Shown here: piece after piece, positions 35,887-48,077 of the stretch
Layout: the number at the start of each line of letters is the position of its first letter
How positions within the stretch are numbered: position 1 is the stretch's first letter
From: Ancistrus triradiatus
Taxonomy: Eukaryota > Chordata > Actinopteri > Siluriformes > Loricariidae
Assembly: GCA_025084515.1 (NCBI GenBank)
Contig: JAJAGP010003216.1
Location: 1-64,000 of the forward strand
Direction of reading: 5' to 3'
Length of the DNA stretch: 64,000 nt
Notes under the pieces: model-generated
The model's database searches: none
What the model saw: the letters and a program-made list of their open reading frames with translations, nothing else
What the model was told of the DNA's origin: nothing
Program-made: the position numbers and the translations under genes

Positions 35887-36241
35887 TTTTCAGACACCTG
35901 TGATGTGTTTTGGTCACGAACTCCATGGTGCATCTGTTGCGTCACAGTGTGCTGAAAGCAGTCCCAGTGCAGACAGCATGCTACTTACAATGGCCTAACT
36001 GCTATTATTTTGTTAGAACTATTTGTGTAGCACTGTGAAATGACTGTTTCTGCTTATTTTTGTTTAATCTGTTGCTTGACTGATATGAAGGCGGCACAAC
36101 ATTATGTTCTAGCTAACAAGCTTCTAACTAGCCTCAGGCTAAGTAAACACACACACACATGGCATTTTATCAGGGCATGTTTAATACCCCAATGAACGTA
36201 ATGCCCGAAGGAGAGTGTGTGTGAACCTTATTTTACTATAC

Positions 36242-36775
36242 TTGTGAGGAGCAAATGTCCCTACGATGATAGGAAAACGTGGAGTTTAGTGTGACTAATG
36301 AGAATCATTTTTCTGGTCTTCACTTTAACTGCTTTTATTTACAAAAAATAAAAATGGTAACTTTTATTTGAACAACCAAAAGACCCAAAAGACTTGCTTT
36401 AGGTTCCTGAGGTTAAGGTCAGGGTTAGGGGTAGGTATTAATTAGCTGCAGTAGTCCTTCATCGTCATTCATGTAGATGGAAAGTCCTCACAAGGAGAGC
36501 AAGACAAATGTGTGTGTGTGTGCCCATGTTTATATTACATTGTGAGGACCAAATAACCCCACAGCGAAGGAAAGATCTGACATCATGGGGAGCTTTTGCT
36601 GGTCTCCACATGGTTAACTGTGGTTTTTTTTAAGAAACTGCAGCTTTCTTTTGAAAAACCAAAAGAGTAAAGATTTGCTTAAGGTTACGGAGGTTAAGAT
36701 TAGGTGTAGATGTAACATTAATTAGCTACAGTAATCATTATGTCTTTGGGCAGTCCCCTCAAAAATAGTGAGACA
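36242..36775. repeat. Tandem pair of about 270-bp repeats with inverted TTGTGAGGAC ends
   Basis: Unit 1 (about 36242-36500) starts TTGTGAGGAGCAAATGTCCC and ends AAGTCCTCACAAGGAGAGCA. Unit 2 (about 36540-36775) starts TTGTGAGGACCAAATAACCC and ends near GGGCAGTCCCCTCAAAAATA. Both contain AAACCAAAAGA/GAGGTTAAG and ATTAATTAGCT blocks in the same order and are followed by (TG)n. The inverted ends suggest a MITE that was duplicated in tandem. Confidence 0.7.
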
Positions 36776-37227
36776 GACATCTGTGTGTGTGTGTGTGTGT
36801 GTATGTGTGTGTGGGAGAGAGAGGGGGAGAGACTGTGTGCTTTACTTCATGCTTTGACGTAAATCAGCTCAGTAGGAGATTCAGAAGTTCTTTGCCCTTT
36901 GCTGGTGGTGTTTATGTCATATCATTGTTATGTTTACATGCGATGCTGGTGGGTGTATTACACGCTGCTATTTATAGTCGTTAGCAACTGCTGCCGGATT
37001 TGTTCCAAGTCTTGATTAGTATGTGCGCTTAATTAACAGTCTTAACCACAACATGCAGTAGATAGTGGAAGGAATTTGGTGGCTGTCAGTCGTGCACTTA
37101 TATACCTCTCAGCACCTGTCGTTATGAATATAAGGCTGAAATCTAAATGGGTGGGGCATCATTCTGCATATCTTATTATATCTGTACAATATAAAGTATG
37201 TAGAGAAACAAATTGACTCTATATATA
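36776..37227. other. Intron 1 sequence, short (TG)n only
   Basis: (TG)n at 36782-36813 is followed by a GA-rich stretch. No gene is recognised. Confidence 0.5.
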
Positions 37228-38470
<1,243 letters not shown>

Positions 38471-38502
38471 CTATCTATCTATCTGTCTATCTATCTATCT
38501 AT
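38471..38502 (+). repeat. (TCTA)n microsatellite
   Basis: About eight TCTA units with one TCTG lie directly at the right end of the family C element. Confidence 0.9.
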
Positions 38503-38639
38503 ACACACACATACTGTATGAGAGAGAAAGGTGGAGCTGAGCAAATAAGTGCTTTACTGTCAAATAAGATTTTACCCATCTTAAATAGTAAAAAAAAAAG
38601 AAAATCAATAGATGGTCAATGTTGATATGAAATAAAACA

Positions 38640-38803
38640 ATGTATGGGAAGCACTGCAGTATCTTGCCTATTTAGTCAACACCAGTGCACTACAGTATCC
38701 TATATAGCTTTGCTGTTAATGGTATATAATATAGTGTTTGGACATCATCCAGATCGCACAACGTACAATTTCACAGAATGTGTCATGGACGTCATACCTG
38801 AAT
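38640..38803 (-). mobile_element. MITE family J fragment
   Basis: ACAATTTCACAGAATGTGTC and TGGACGTCATACCTG are the reverse complement of the J start at 5468. AGTATCTTGCCTATTTAGTC also matches its body inverted. Confidence 0.5.
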
Positions 38804-39478
38804 AATAAGCATTCTGCCATTGCACAGGCCTAACAAATTACTGGGCACCTAACATCTGCTGACATCTCAAAATAAGAATTGATTCATTATACGCCATTTT
38901 CAAGCAGGCAAATTAAATGCACCTTCTGTTCAATTTCTAAACAAACAAAAAACAAGCTAATTAAAATATGCAGCACTGTGATCATGGACTTACTGTTTGT
39001 CCTTTCCACACTGACACACGCAGTATCTTGCTTTTGATACACCCACATGGCATTTTGGATATCTGCAAACAACAGGAAACTGGTAACAATTGCACTGAAA
39101 ATACCAGCTGCACATCTCCCACTCAGTACACAGATAGCCACACACATACGCAACTGATTTTATTGACAGATTATGACGAACATGCTCAAAATATTACTGC
39201 AGATGTCTCAGATCTAATCAATATTCTCTCCGTCATTCGATCTGCAATGTAACACTAATAAATTCCTGTTGCTTGTCCCCCACACACACATACACCACTA
39301 CCAGACATAATCCTGCATGATCAGATGTTGGCATCAGCTCATGTTACATCATTAGTGCTCATATACTATGTGAGCAGACAAGTGAAACTTTTTAATAATG
39401 TTAACTGCAACCCAAGACCTTTAACAAACTCAGTTTGGAAAAGTACAGTGGCTGACCAAACTGCTCGTTATGGGATAT
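38804..39478. other. Intron 1 sequence, no recognised gene
   Basis: Overlapping opposite-strand frames at 38887-39252 have no domain. Nothing else is recognised. Confidence 0.4.
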
Positions 39479-39655
39479 ACTGCTTTAGGAGATATGCTGG
39501 TGCTAAACCATTTAGAGCTTTAACACAGCAGTAGCAGCACTTTGTTGACAATGTGGCATTCAACAGGCAGCCAATGTGAGCTGAAAAAGCCTGGGTAATG
39601 TGATCTGACTTCAGGTTAGGGTCAGCTGCAGCATTCTGATCTGGCTGAAGAATAT
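39479..39655 (+). repeat. Unclassified conserved fish repeat
   Basis: AAACCATTTAGAGCTTTAAC, AGTAGCAGCACTTTGTTGAC and GGCAGCCAATGTGAGCTGAA form a block that I recognise as dispersed in fish genomes, but I cannot assign the family. Confidence 0.4.
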
Positions 39656-39782
39656 TAATATTAATATTATAGCTGCAGGGTGCTTATAAGTGGAAATATC
39701 AGGGGTATGGGGGTGGCTAACTCCCTCTTACTGGGAAAAACAGAGAGTTGTCCTCCTCATTATATCATTGTAAACATACCTA

Positions 39783-40808
39783 CGACCCCAAATCAGAAAA
39801 GGTTGGGATAGTATGGAAAATTCAAAACAATGCAGCCTGTGTTACTTCGACTTTTATTTCATTGCAGACAGTATGAACCTCAGATATTTCATGTTTTGTC
39901 TGGTCAATTTCATTTCTTAATAAACATCCATTCCTGCATTTCAGACCTGCAACACATTTCAATGACCAATTCAGGGCTAGTAATGAGGTAAAAAATGCAA
40001 CTAAATAATGGTGTGATGTCAACAGGTGATTGTAATAATTTTGTGGTACCAAGCAGTATCCATGAAAGGCTGAGTCTTTGAGGAGTAAAGATGGACAGAG
40101 GATCTCCAGTTTGCCAAACTGTCATTGATCAATAGCTGATTGACCCACATGGGCAAGTGGTTACTTTGGCAAACCTTTATCAAGCACTGCGATATGGAGT
40201 TACATTCACAAATGCCACTTAAAACTTTACTGTACAAAAAAGAAGCCTTATGTTAACCATGTCCAGAAGTGACATAGACTTCTCTGGGCTCAGAGGCATC
40301 TGGGATGGACCATCACACAGTGGAAGCGTGTATTGTGGTCAGGCTAATTAGTATCCCAGGTCTTTTTTCAAAGAAATGGACGCCGTGTGCTTCAGACCAA
40401 AGACAAAAAGAACCATCCAGACTGTTATCAGCAATAAGTCCAAAAGCCAGACTCTGTCATGATATGGGGTTGGGTCAGTGCCCTTGGTAAAGGTCAATTA
40501 CAATTTTGTGATGCAGCATTAATACAGAAAAGTACACTGAGAATTTAAAGTAACATAAGCTGCCTTCAAGATATCATCTTTTCCAGGGATGTCCGTTTAT
40601 TTTTTAACGCAAAACCACAAAGGCATGTCTATGTAAGAAGAGGGTATAGGAAATGAACTGACGTTGACCAGACAAAATATGAAATATCTTGGGTTCATAC
40701 ATAGGGTTCATCACAGTCTTCTATGAAATAAAGTCAATATAGGAAACACTGCGGTTATTTTTTATTTGCATTGTCCATACCATACCAGCTTCTTCTGATT
40801 CGGGGTTG
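39783..40808 (+). pseudogene. Tc1-like family D element, internally deleted
   Basis: The ends CGACCCCAAATCAGAAAAGG and GCTTCTTCTGATTCGGGGTTG are inverted copies next to TA. Remnants of transposase include a WGWVSALGKGQLQFCDAAL-like stretch at 40.46 kb. The C-terminal third is missing. Confidence 0.85.
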
Positions 40809-40906
40809 TATATATTTTACTTAATATTGAAAGTGCCAATTATAGACTCAAACCAGTTTGTTCGTAAAATTTAAGAGAGTACATCCCTCCCTTTTTATGC
40901 CTCACA

Positions 40907-41185
40907 GAGGTGCCACGGTGACACAAGTGATTAGTGCAGTCACCTCACAGATTTAGAGATCCTTGGATCGATCCCCAAACCAGACTGTTCCTGTGTGGAG
41001 TTTGCATGTCCTCCCCATGTCCCCATGGGATAGTTCTGGGTATTCCACGGTCCAAAGACATGTATTAGGTTGATTGGTTGCTTTAAGTTGGCCCAGTATG
41101 AATGTGACTATCTGGTACTGATATAACCTTGCTCCTGTCATGAATACCCATGGGTGCTGATGTGATGTTAAATAAATAATCAAAC
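40907..41185 (+). repeat. DANA-like SINE
   Basis: Head AGGTGCCACGGTGACACAAG, B-box-like region GGATCGATCCCCAAAC, then GTGTGGAGTTTGCATGTCCT and GGTCCAAAGACATGTATTAG. It is a complete but diverged copy. Confidence 0.75.
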
Positions 41186-41797
41186 AAACACATATTATGC
41201 CTCACAGTGGTTAAGTCCACTAATTAGGAAACTACACTCATACCATTGGTGTACCATATGCAGGCTTCTAATAGAACCCCAATATTAAAAGGTAAGCAAT
41301 GTTGTTTTATGTCTTTTTTTTAATTACTAGTCACTGATGTGGCATAGAGACTTGCTTTATTGTGTTGTCTTTTTCCTTCTGTACACTTCTTCTATAAACT
41401 GTGCATATCTGTGTAACACAATTATGGTACAGTGGCTTGACCGGTACTTGAACCCTGCAGGTCTCTAGAGCTGTGAGGTGACAGTGCTAACAACTGAGTC
41501 ACAGTGCTACCAAGATATTAATACAGTAGTTTAAAAAAAATCTTCATTTAATTATATGAGCTGTTTTTTCTATTATTTAACTAAGATATTAAGTATATTT
41601 TACAATATACTTTATTACTCTTACTCAAGTAATTATTTGAATAAGTACTCTAACTTATTGGAATAATCTAACTCTAATACTTGAAGGAATATTTTGTCCC
41701 ACCAAACCTTAAGCAGCTTATTCAGGTTCACACACACATTATGCTGTGGGTGACTCTGTTGTCAACACTCTGTTCATTTTCCAGCTAACAATAATTA
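41186..41797. other. Intron 1 sequence with a SINE head remnant
   Basis: At 41441-41515 a reverse DANA-like head (GTACTTGAACCCTGCAGGTC, GTGACAGTGCTAACAACTGA) is visible. The rest is AT-rich and unrecognised. Confidence 0.5.
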
Positions 41798-42500
41798 CAG
41801 TGGTACCTCGGTTCTAATCCTTAATTTATTCCAGAAGGCTTGCCGAGAAACGAAAATGACGAGTACCGAGCAAATATTTTCCATAAGGAATGATGTAAAT
41901 TGAATTAATCCGTTTCAGAACCCGAGAAAATCCACACTGTATAAGGCATTATATGCATTAATGGAGTTGTATTGTACAGGTGCTCCCTGATTTACAATGG
42001 GGATATGTTCAAACAAATCCATCATAAGTTACATATAACATGAACTGAGGAGTCCGTAGTGTATCATAGCGGTACCTATGATAAGTAAGTTAATGTTTAA
42101 AACACTTACATTAACCTACAGTTGGCCAAAATCATTAACGCAAAGCTTCTTTTATAATAAAGTGTTGAAAAATCTCATGTCATTTAGTGAGTAATGGATT
42201 GAAAGTGAAAAGTAAAAGCAAAACACTGACTCTATTGGTGAACTCGGGTCGCTAGCATGGCTGCTAATGCTAACTGCAAACTGTGTCCTGGAGGATTTAT
42301 TTTCGGTTTGCTGACAATACTAACCTTTTAAGATCCCATGGAGACTATTTGCACTAAGAATACAGCACTGTGGATGTAAAAATCAAGAAAAATAAGATCA
42401 AAAATAGTGCTGATCTTCAGTGAGCAAGGGCTGTTATGAATCTGAATCACTGTGTTTTGAATCGTGAATCGATTTTCGACTACGGTGGTCGAAAACTGAG
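41798..42500. mobile_element. Pogo/Tigger-like MITE family F, copy 4
   Basis: It starts CAGTGGTACCTCGGTTCTAA after TA and keeps the internal order of copies 1 and 2. Its right end is truncated at ACTACGGTGGTCGAAAACTG, where the family A transposon begins. Confidence 0.8.
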
Positions 42501-42503
42501 TTA

Positions 42504-44197
42504 CAGTGGTGCTTTAAAGTTTGTGAACCCTTCAGAAATTTCTATATTTCTGCATAAATATGACCTAAAACATCATCAGATTTTCACACAAGTCCTAAAA
42601 GTAGATAAAGAGAACCCAGTTAAACAAATGAGACAAAAATATTATACTTGGTCATTTATTTATGGAGGAAAATGATCCAATATTACATATTAGGGAGTGG
42701 CAAAAGTATGTGAACCTCTAGGATTAGCAGGTCTTTTAAATGTGAAATTAGAGTCAGGTGTAAGTGGGTACACCATTAAAAAACAGGGCTCTATCAGAGT
42801 TTGATCTTCACAGTGCATTTGTGGAAGTGCATGATGGCACGAACAAATGAGATTTATGTTTAATGAGATGACAATCAGGTGTGAGTGGGCACCCTTTTTA
42901 TTTAAAGAAGTCTGCTCTTCACAACACATTTGTGGAAGTGTATCATAGCATGAACAAAGTTTCTGAGGACCTCAGAAAAAGAGTTGTTGATGCTCATCAG
43001 GCTGGAAAAGGTTACAAAACCATCTCTAAAGATTTTGGACTCCACCAATCCACAGTCAGACAGATTGTGTACAAATGGAGGAAATTCAAGACCATTGTTA
43101 CCCTCCCCAGGAGTGGTCGACCAACAAAGACCACTCCAAGAGCAAGGCGTGTAATAGTTGGCGAGGTCACAAAGAACCCCAGGGAAACTTCTAAGCAACT
43201 GAAGGCCTATCTCACATTGGCTAATGTTAATGTTCATGAGTCCACCATCAGAAGAACACTGAACAACAATGGTGTGCATGGCAGGGTTGCAAGGAGAAAG
43301 CCACTGCTCTCCAAAAAGAACATTGCTGCTCATCTGCAGTTTGCTAAAGATCACGTGGACAAGCCAGAAGGCTATTGGAAGAATGTTTTGTGGACGGATG
43401 AGACCAAAAATAGAACGTTTTGGTTAAAAAGAAAAGCGTTTTATGTTCGGAGAAAGGGAAAACACTGATTCCCAGATAAGAACCTTATCCCATCTGTTGA
43501 AACAGGTGGTTGGTAGTATCATGGGTTTGGGCCTGTTTGGCTGCATCTGGGCCAGGACGGCTTCCCATAATTGATGGGAACAGATGAATTTGAATTATAT
43601 AAGAGAATCAAATGGGAAAAAATGACAGGACATCTGTCCATGAAAATGAATCCAAGAGAAGGTGGTCATGCACAAGCAACGACCTAAGCACAACAAGTGG
43701 TTCTACCAAAGAATGGTTTAAAGAAAAAATAAAGTTCATGTTTGGAATGGGTCAAGTCAAAAGTCTGACTTAATCCAATGGAAATGTTGGGGAGGACTGG
43801 ACGTGAAAACAGTTAATGTGAGGAGGAAAAACCCACCAACATCCCAGAGCTGAAAGTTGTTCTGTATGGAGGAATGGGCTAAAATTCCTCCAAGCCGGTG
43901 TGCCAGGGGACTGATTCAACATTACAGGAAACGTTTAGTTGCAGTTATTGCTGCACAGGGGGGTCACACCAGATATTTAAAGCAAAGGTTCACATACTTT
44001 TGCCACTCACTAATATGTAATATTGGATAATTTTCCTCAATAAATAAATGAGCAAGTATAAGATTTTTGTCTCATTTGTTTAACTGGGTTCTCTTTATCT
44101 ACTTTAGGACTTGTGTGAAATCTGATGATGTTTTAGGTCATATTTATGCAGAAATATAGAAAATTCTAAAGGGTTCACAAACGTTCAAGCACCAGTG
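42504..44197 (+). pseudogene. Tc1-like family A transposon, best preserved copy
   Basis: It is 1694 bp between TA dinucleotides, with ends CAGTGGTGCTTTAAAGTTTG and CGTTCAAGCACCAGTG and terminal repeats of about 210 bp. The 195-codon frame at 42881-43468 carries the N-terminal half of a transposase: EDLRKRVVDAHQAGKGY, a helix-turn-helix around HQSTVRQIVYKWRKF, the GRPTKTTPRARR hook, a second helix-turn-helix with VHESTIRRTLNNNGVHGR, and the catalytic LWTDET. A +1 slip after this destroys the rest, and the C-terminal half decays to about 43980. The leader is duplicated: a block at 42734-42870 containing an intact ATGGCACGAAC start is followed by a second leader whose start has become ATAGCATGAAC. 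Confidence 0.92.
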
Positions 44198-44692
44198 TAC
44201 TTACTTTTTTGACTTTCTCACAGTGCTGTGTTTTAGTCAAGGCCGGCTGCTTGGGATCACACATGAATACTGCATTCTCTGGTCCATTTATCAAGTTCTA
44301 GCATACCAAGATCCCGAAATTGTAAATATGGTAACATACTATGTTGTAGGGATGTAAAAATGATTTGTTGGCTGGACTGACAAATGCCATAGAGCTGCCA
44401 CGCTGTGAGTTTGCCCCTGACTGTGTTTGTGAATGAGTACCTTTTACAGACCAGCTCCGTCATCCATTATTCAGGTGACCTCATTGCTTTTGAGTGTGGA
44501 AACATATGCAAGTGTATTGGTGCAGGAATTCACTTGTTAGTGCTATTACATATTGATATTGGCTGGCTTTAATGAATGTGCATCGTTAAGCCTCAACATT
44601 TCGTAGCAATGTGAAGCCTGCAGAGTCGGGAACAGTGTCTCCTGCTACATGGCATGTAAACACTGCAGACTGTTTTACAGCTTGTTGCTGAT
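44198..44692. other. Intron 1 end, no recognised gene
   Basis: Unique-looking sequence before the TG tract. I see no exon in it. Confidence 0.5.
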
Positions 44693-44746
44693 TGTGTGTA
44701 TGTGTGTGTGTGTGTGTGTGTGTGCGTGTGTGTGTGTGCGTGTGTG

Positions 44747-44786
<40 letters not shown>
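44693..44786 (+). repeat. Interrupted (TG)n before an slc4a7 acceptor
   Basis: It is 94 bp of TG with a TA near its start and three CG interruptions at about 12-14-nt spacing. It ends 8 nt before the exon at 44795, leaving only CGTTGCAG as the acceptor. Confidence 0.95.
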
Positions 44787-44789
<3 letters not shown>

Positions 44790-44794
44790 TGCAG

Positions 44795-44876
44795 AGTCAG
44801 AGTGAAGAGGCCATCATTGACCATGGAAAATCCAGATCAGCCATACACATTAACCTTGAGAGTGAAGAACTGGAGA
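44795..44876 (+). CDS. slc4a7: NBCn1 sodium bicarbonate cotransporter, coding exon 2
   Basis: The exon is 82 bp, phase 0 to phase 1, with donor GTAAGT. It encodes SQSEEAIIDHGKSRSAIHIN then LESEELE, and the split Ser completes the ELES of the family. It aligns with the DEEAVVDLGK...EKEELES region at the start of NBCn1 and NBCn2. It lies in the cytoplasmic N-terminal domain. The acceptor lacks a pyrimidine tract and sits behind a TG repeat. Because the exon is not a multiple of 3, skipping it would shift the frame. Confidence 0.9.
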
Positions 44877-44924
44877 GTAAGTCTATCGGTCAATTATCCA
44901 CCACTTAAAATTAAAAAATCAGTC

Positions 44925-45055
44925 AGTTCATCCATCCAGTACAATTAGTCCAGTCCATCCAAAAGTCCACAGCTAGTCCAATTCTAGCCAGTTCAGTCCA
45001 ACAACAATCCATCCATCCATTAATTGGTCTAGTCCAATCCTATCCAGTCGTATAA
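44925..45055 (+). repeat. Degenerate CCAGTCCATCC-type short tandem repeats
   Basis: Irregular copies of ATCCATCCAGT, TAGTCCAGTCCATCC and AATCCTATCCAGT follow the exon 2 donor. From 45059 a short family D piece (TTGCAGGCCTGAAATCCAGA) is visible. Confidence 0.6.
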
Positions 45056-45539
45056 TGTGTTGCAGGCCTGAAATCCAGAAATGGATGTTTATTGTGTTCC
45101 TAGCCCTTTACCTGATATAATTTCCATAATGCAGCAATATATGTACAGCAAATCCCATTGAATTTAATATACAATGACAAAAAGGCATTAAGTCATTCAG
45201 AAACCGCATCCCACAATGAATGAACTAAAACTGTGCTATGACTCAGAGATGCCTACTGTCTTGTTGCACAGTGATTGTCTACTTCTGTTCCTACCAGTGG
45301 TGGTTGATGTTTTTTTCAAATAGAGGTTCACATCTGTTCATTTCATTTTGCTTCCACCTTCCAGTGGAGCTGCAGTTAGATGTGCTCCTAATAATACTAA
45401 TTGACCAAAAAAAAAACTCACCAAGGAGGAGTTGTTGGTGAGTTTGAGTTTGTCTGAATGTAATGATGATATATGTAAGTGATTGTAATATTAGAGTGAA
45501 AGGATAAGTTTATCAGGGAAAAACTGGTCAATTAAAAGG

Positions 45540-46135
45540 AGGCTCTAGTACCCTCTTGGGCCGCCTCTAGTCTGAATACAAGATGAGATGCATTTGGGCA
45601 TGGAGGCATACAGGCTCAGTATGATATCCTGTGGCACATTTGCCCACAGATGTTACAGCTGGTCCTGTAGATCCTGCACACCCATAGATTGCTGAAGCTG
45701 CAATCCCAGCTGGTCCCATAAATGCTTGATTGATGCTGAATCTGGCAACTGGGCAGGCCAAGGAAGTGTTGCAATCTGGCAGAGACATTCCCGAGAAACC
45801 CTTGCTGTGTGTGGGCGAGCATTATTCTGCTGAAAAATGCCTGCCATGCGAAGCAACACAAGTAGCCGCTGGTTGTCCTGCACATATCACTGAGTTGTTA
45901 CTGTCCCTCATATCACTGCTAGAGGTGCTGTGATGGCTCCCCAGATCATCACGCCAGCAGTTGGGGCAGTGTGTCGCTCCACAACGAAGGCAGGATTGAA
46001 ACGTTCACAACGAGGCCTCCATAATCGAACCTGAACATCTTCAGATCCCAAACAGAACCTGGATTTGCTGCTCAAAATGATACGGTTCTAGTCCCAAGCA
46101 ATCCAGGTTTCTCGTTCATGACACCACTGCAAATT
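45540..46135 (-). pseudogene. Tc1-like family H transposase remnant
   Basis: On the minus strand FQQNNARPHTARVSRECLCQ (Asn in place of the second catalytic Asp) and then IKHLWDQLGLQLQ (the usual Glu replaced by Lys) give the C-terminal half of a Tc1-type transposase. Upstream (46.0-46.1 kb) lie further coding traces. Terminal repeats are not seen. Confidence 0.8.
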
Positions 46136-46224
46136 TGGGTGTTTTATTTTATAGTGGGGAGACAAACAAATAAGTGCACTTCTGAACTTCTAACTGTACT
46201 TTTAACTTGTGCTCTCTGTCCCAG

Positions 46225-46368
46225 GCCACAGGGCAGTGTATGTGGGCGTCCATGTCCCTCTTGGGAAGGAGAACAAACACAGACGCAGGCACCGTTCACA
46301 CCGGCACCACCGGAAAAGAACCAAAGATAGAGACTCGGATCACGAGGCGGGGGACTCTCTCGCATATG
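46225..46368 (+). CDS. slc4a7: NBCn1 sodium bicarbonate cotransporter, coding exon 3
   Basis: The exon is 144 bp, phase 1 to phase 1, with acceptor TCCCAG and donor GTAAGC. It encodes HRAVYVGVHVPLGKENKHRR followed by a His/Arg-rich stretch (HRSHRHHRKR) and an acidic DRDSDHEAGD tail. This layout (HRAVYIGVHVP, then basic cluster, then acidic) is that of NBCn1 and its close paralogues. The basic cluster is exposed and cytoplasmic. A TG/GA microsatellite starts about 20 nt into the next intron. Confidence 0.95.
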
Positions 46369-46389
46369 GTAAGCCTTGACCTTGAGGGG

Positions 46390-46475
46390 TGTGTGTGTGT
46401 GTGTGTATATGTGAGAGCGAGAGAGAGAGAGAGAGAGCGAGCGAGCAAGTGAGTGAGAGAGACAGAGAGAGATAG
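46390..46475 (+). repeat. (TG)n(GA)n microsatellite after exon 3 donor
   Basis: A short TG tract followed by GA/GAGC repeats lies within intron 3, beginning about 20 nt beyond the donor. Reverse-strand Ser/Leu-rich frames over it are artefacts. Confidence 0.9.
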
Positions 46476-46594
46476 ACCTCTCTCAGCAGGTGGTAATACA
46501 ACACCTACAGACTTCAGACTTGGTTTGGAGATAAAATGTCTCACACATACCAATCTAGCAAACATTGATCTTTCTCCTTGCCTTTCCTCAACAG

Positions 46595-46730
46595 ACACCC
46601 CCTCTCACAGAGTACAGTGCATTCTGGGTAGTGAGGACAATGATGAAGAGCATGTTCCTCATGAGCTCTTCACCGAGCTGGACGAGCTCTCCATTCGACA
46701 CGGTAACACAGAGTGGAGAGAGACTGCCAG
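46595..46730 (+). CDS. slc4a7: NBCn1 sodium bicarbonate cotransporter, coding exon 4
   Basis: The exon is 136 bp, phase 1 to phase 2, with acceptor CAACAG and donor GTGAGT. It encodes DTPSHRVQCILGSEDNDEEH, then VPHELFTELDELSI and EWRETA. DTPSxRVQxILGxEDxDEEHxPHxLFTExDEL is a strongly conserved stretch of the Na-coupled SLC4 members (A7, A8, A10). It forms the start of the folded cytoplasmic band-3-like domain. Confidence 0.96.
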
Positions 46731-46947
46731 GTGAGTGATGACTCCGATAGCTGAAGCTGATTTTATGTTACGCAAAAGCCATCACAGATTTGCTCTAGTC
46801 TCACCATCCTTCAATTAATTGATCTAAGAATGAACTGAAGGCGGTTAGTACTGGAATGGCACTGTGGTTAGCTATTTTATTTAATACAGTTGTTAAAATG
46901 TTTAATATTTACATTGCAAGTAAATGAAAAATATATATTAAAGTGTG

Positions 46948-47374
46948 CAGTACTGTGCAAAAGTCTTAGGCCACCTTTAGTGTGTTGTTTTAACAGTGGT
47001 ATAATGACCACATATATTGTCGAAGATTGGACCCATAATACCAAACTTGGATCCGTCACTCCATAATACTCTTCCAGTTTTTGTGAGCTTTAGCATATCT
47101 TAGCCTTTTCACACTGTTTCTTGGCTGCTATCCTTCCAAAAAGACCCTTCCTGATCAAGCTTCTTCAGATTGTAGAAGGGTCAACTTTGCATCCAGATGA
47201 AGTCTATAGAAGCTGGGGTTTTTTTTTTTCGTTCAATTTTTAAATACTGCATACACATTTTCTCTATTTTCTGGTTGCATTCTAATAAAGATTCTGAGAA
47301 ATAATATACCTTTGTACCATTGCTAAAACAACGGTATGTCTAATCTAATGGTGTCCAAATACATTTGCACAGTA
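46948..47374. mobile_element. MITE family G, copy 3, in intron 4
   Basis: It has CAGTACTGTGCAAAAGTCTT at the left and the diverged inverse CATTTGCACAGTA at the right, with the family interior TCCTGATCAAGCTTCTTCAG. Confidence 0.8.
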
Positions 47375-47573
47375 TTTTATTCATAAGAAAACAAACACTT
47401 AATAGCAGACATATTCCATATGATAGTCCTTATATACTTGAAGAACACTTTTAAACACTTTATGGGGTTGCCTTTCTCTTGTCTGTTTGTTTCTGTGTCT
47501 CTCATTGTCTCTGTGTACTTTTGTACTTCCTCACTGTTTCTTTCTCTGTCTGTCTCTCTGTCTGTGTCCGTAG

Positions 47574-47734
47574 ATGGTTGAAGTTTGAGGAGGACGTGGA
47601 AGATGGAGGAGAGAGATGGAGTAAGCCGTATGTAGCCACACTATCACTGCACAGTCTGTTCGAGCTGCGCAGCTGCATCCTTAATGGCACCGTGCTGCTC
47701 GACATGAGGGCTGACTCTATAGAGGATATCGCAG
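47574..47734 (+). CDS. slc4a7: NBCn1 sodium bicarbonate cotransporter, coding exon 5
   Basis: The exon is 161 bp, phase 2 to phase 1, with acceptor TCCGTAG behind a long CT-rich tract and donor GTGCGT. It encodes [20 protein letters not shown], then [20 protein letters not shown] and [13 protein letters not shown]. This is the most conserved part of the SLC4 N-terminal domain. The ERWSKP and LHSLFELR motifs are near-invariant in the Na-coupled members. Confidence 0.97.
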
Positions 47735-48077
47735 GTGCGTGTTTGTGCTTTCAAACCCTGGCCTGAAATGAGGTGTGACAGGTGTCTGGGTGAATTTATG
47801 AGAGCCACTGAGTCGCTCGGTCATATTTACGCAGTCGTTTTAGCGCACCTCCCTCGTCGCGGTCTACCAGTTTGTCTCGTGTACTTCCTCCATCAGTTCA
47901 GTTCCAGATGTATGTAGGTCCATATTATTATTATTATTATGAATACATATAAGGGCAACATAGTTCCTATAACAAGAAGAACCAGGTATGCTTGAGTATC
48001 CTTTAGAATAAAATAATTAAATACAGTTCTTTAACATAACCAGAATTATATTTGTTTTATAATCGCAAATCAAGTTT
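47735..48077. other. Intron 5 start, no recognised feature
   Basis: A short (TTA)n at 47926-47939 is the only structure. The frame running out of exon 5 to about 47917 is read-through intron. Confidence 0.5.

Noticed and set aside
44649..44948. Alternative translation of exon 2 in another frame (VKRPSLTMENPDQPY)
   Set aside because: Only the SQSEEAIIDHGK frame matches NBCn1 and joins its neighbours in phase.
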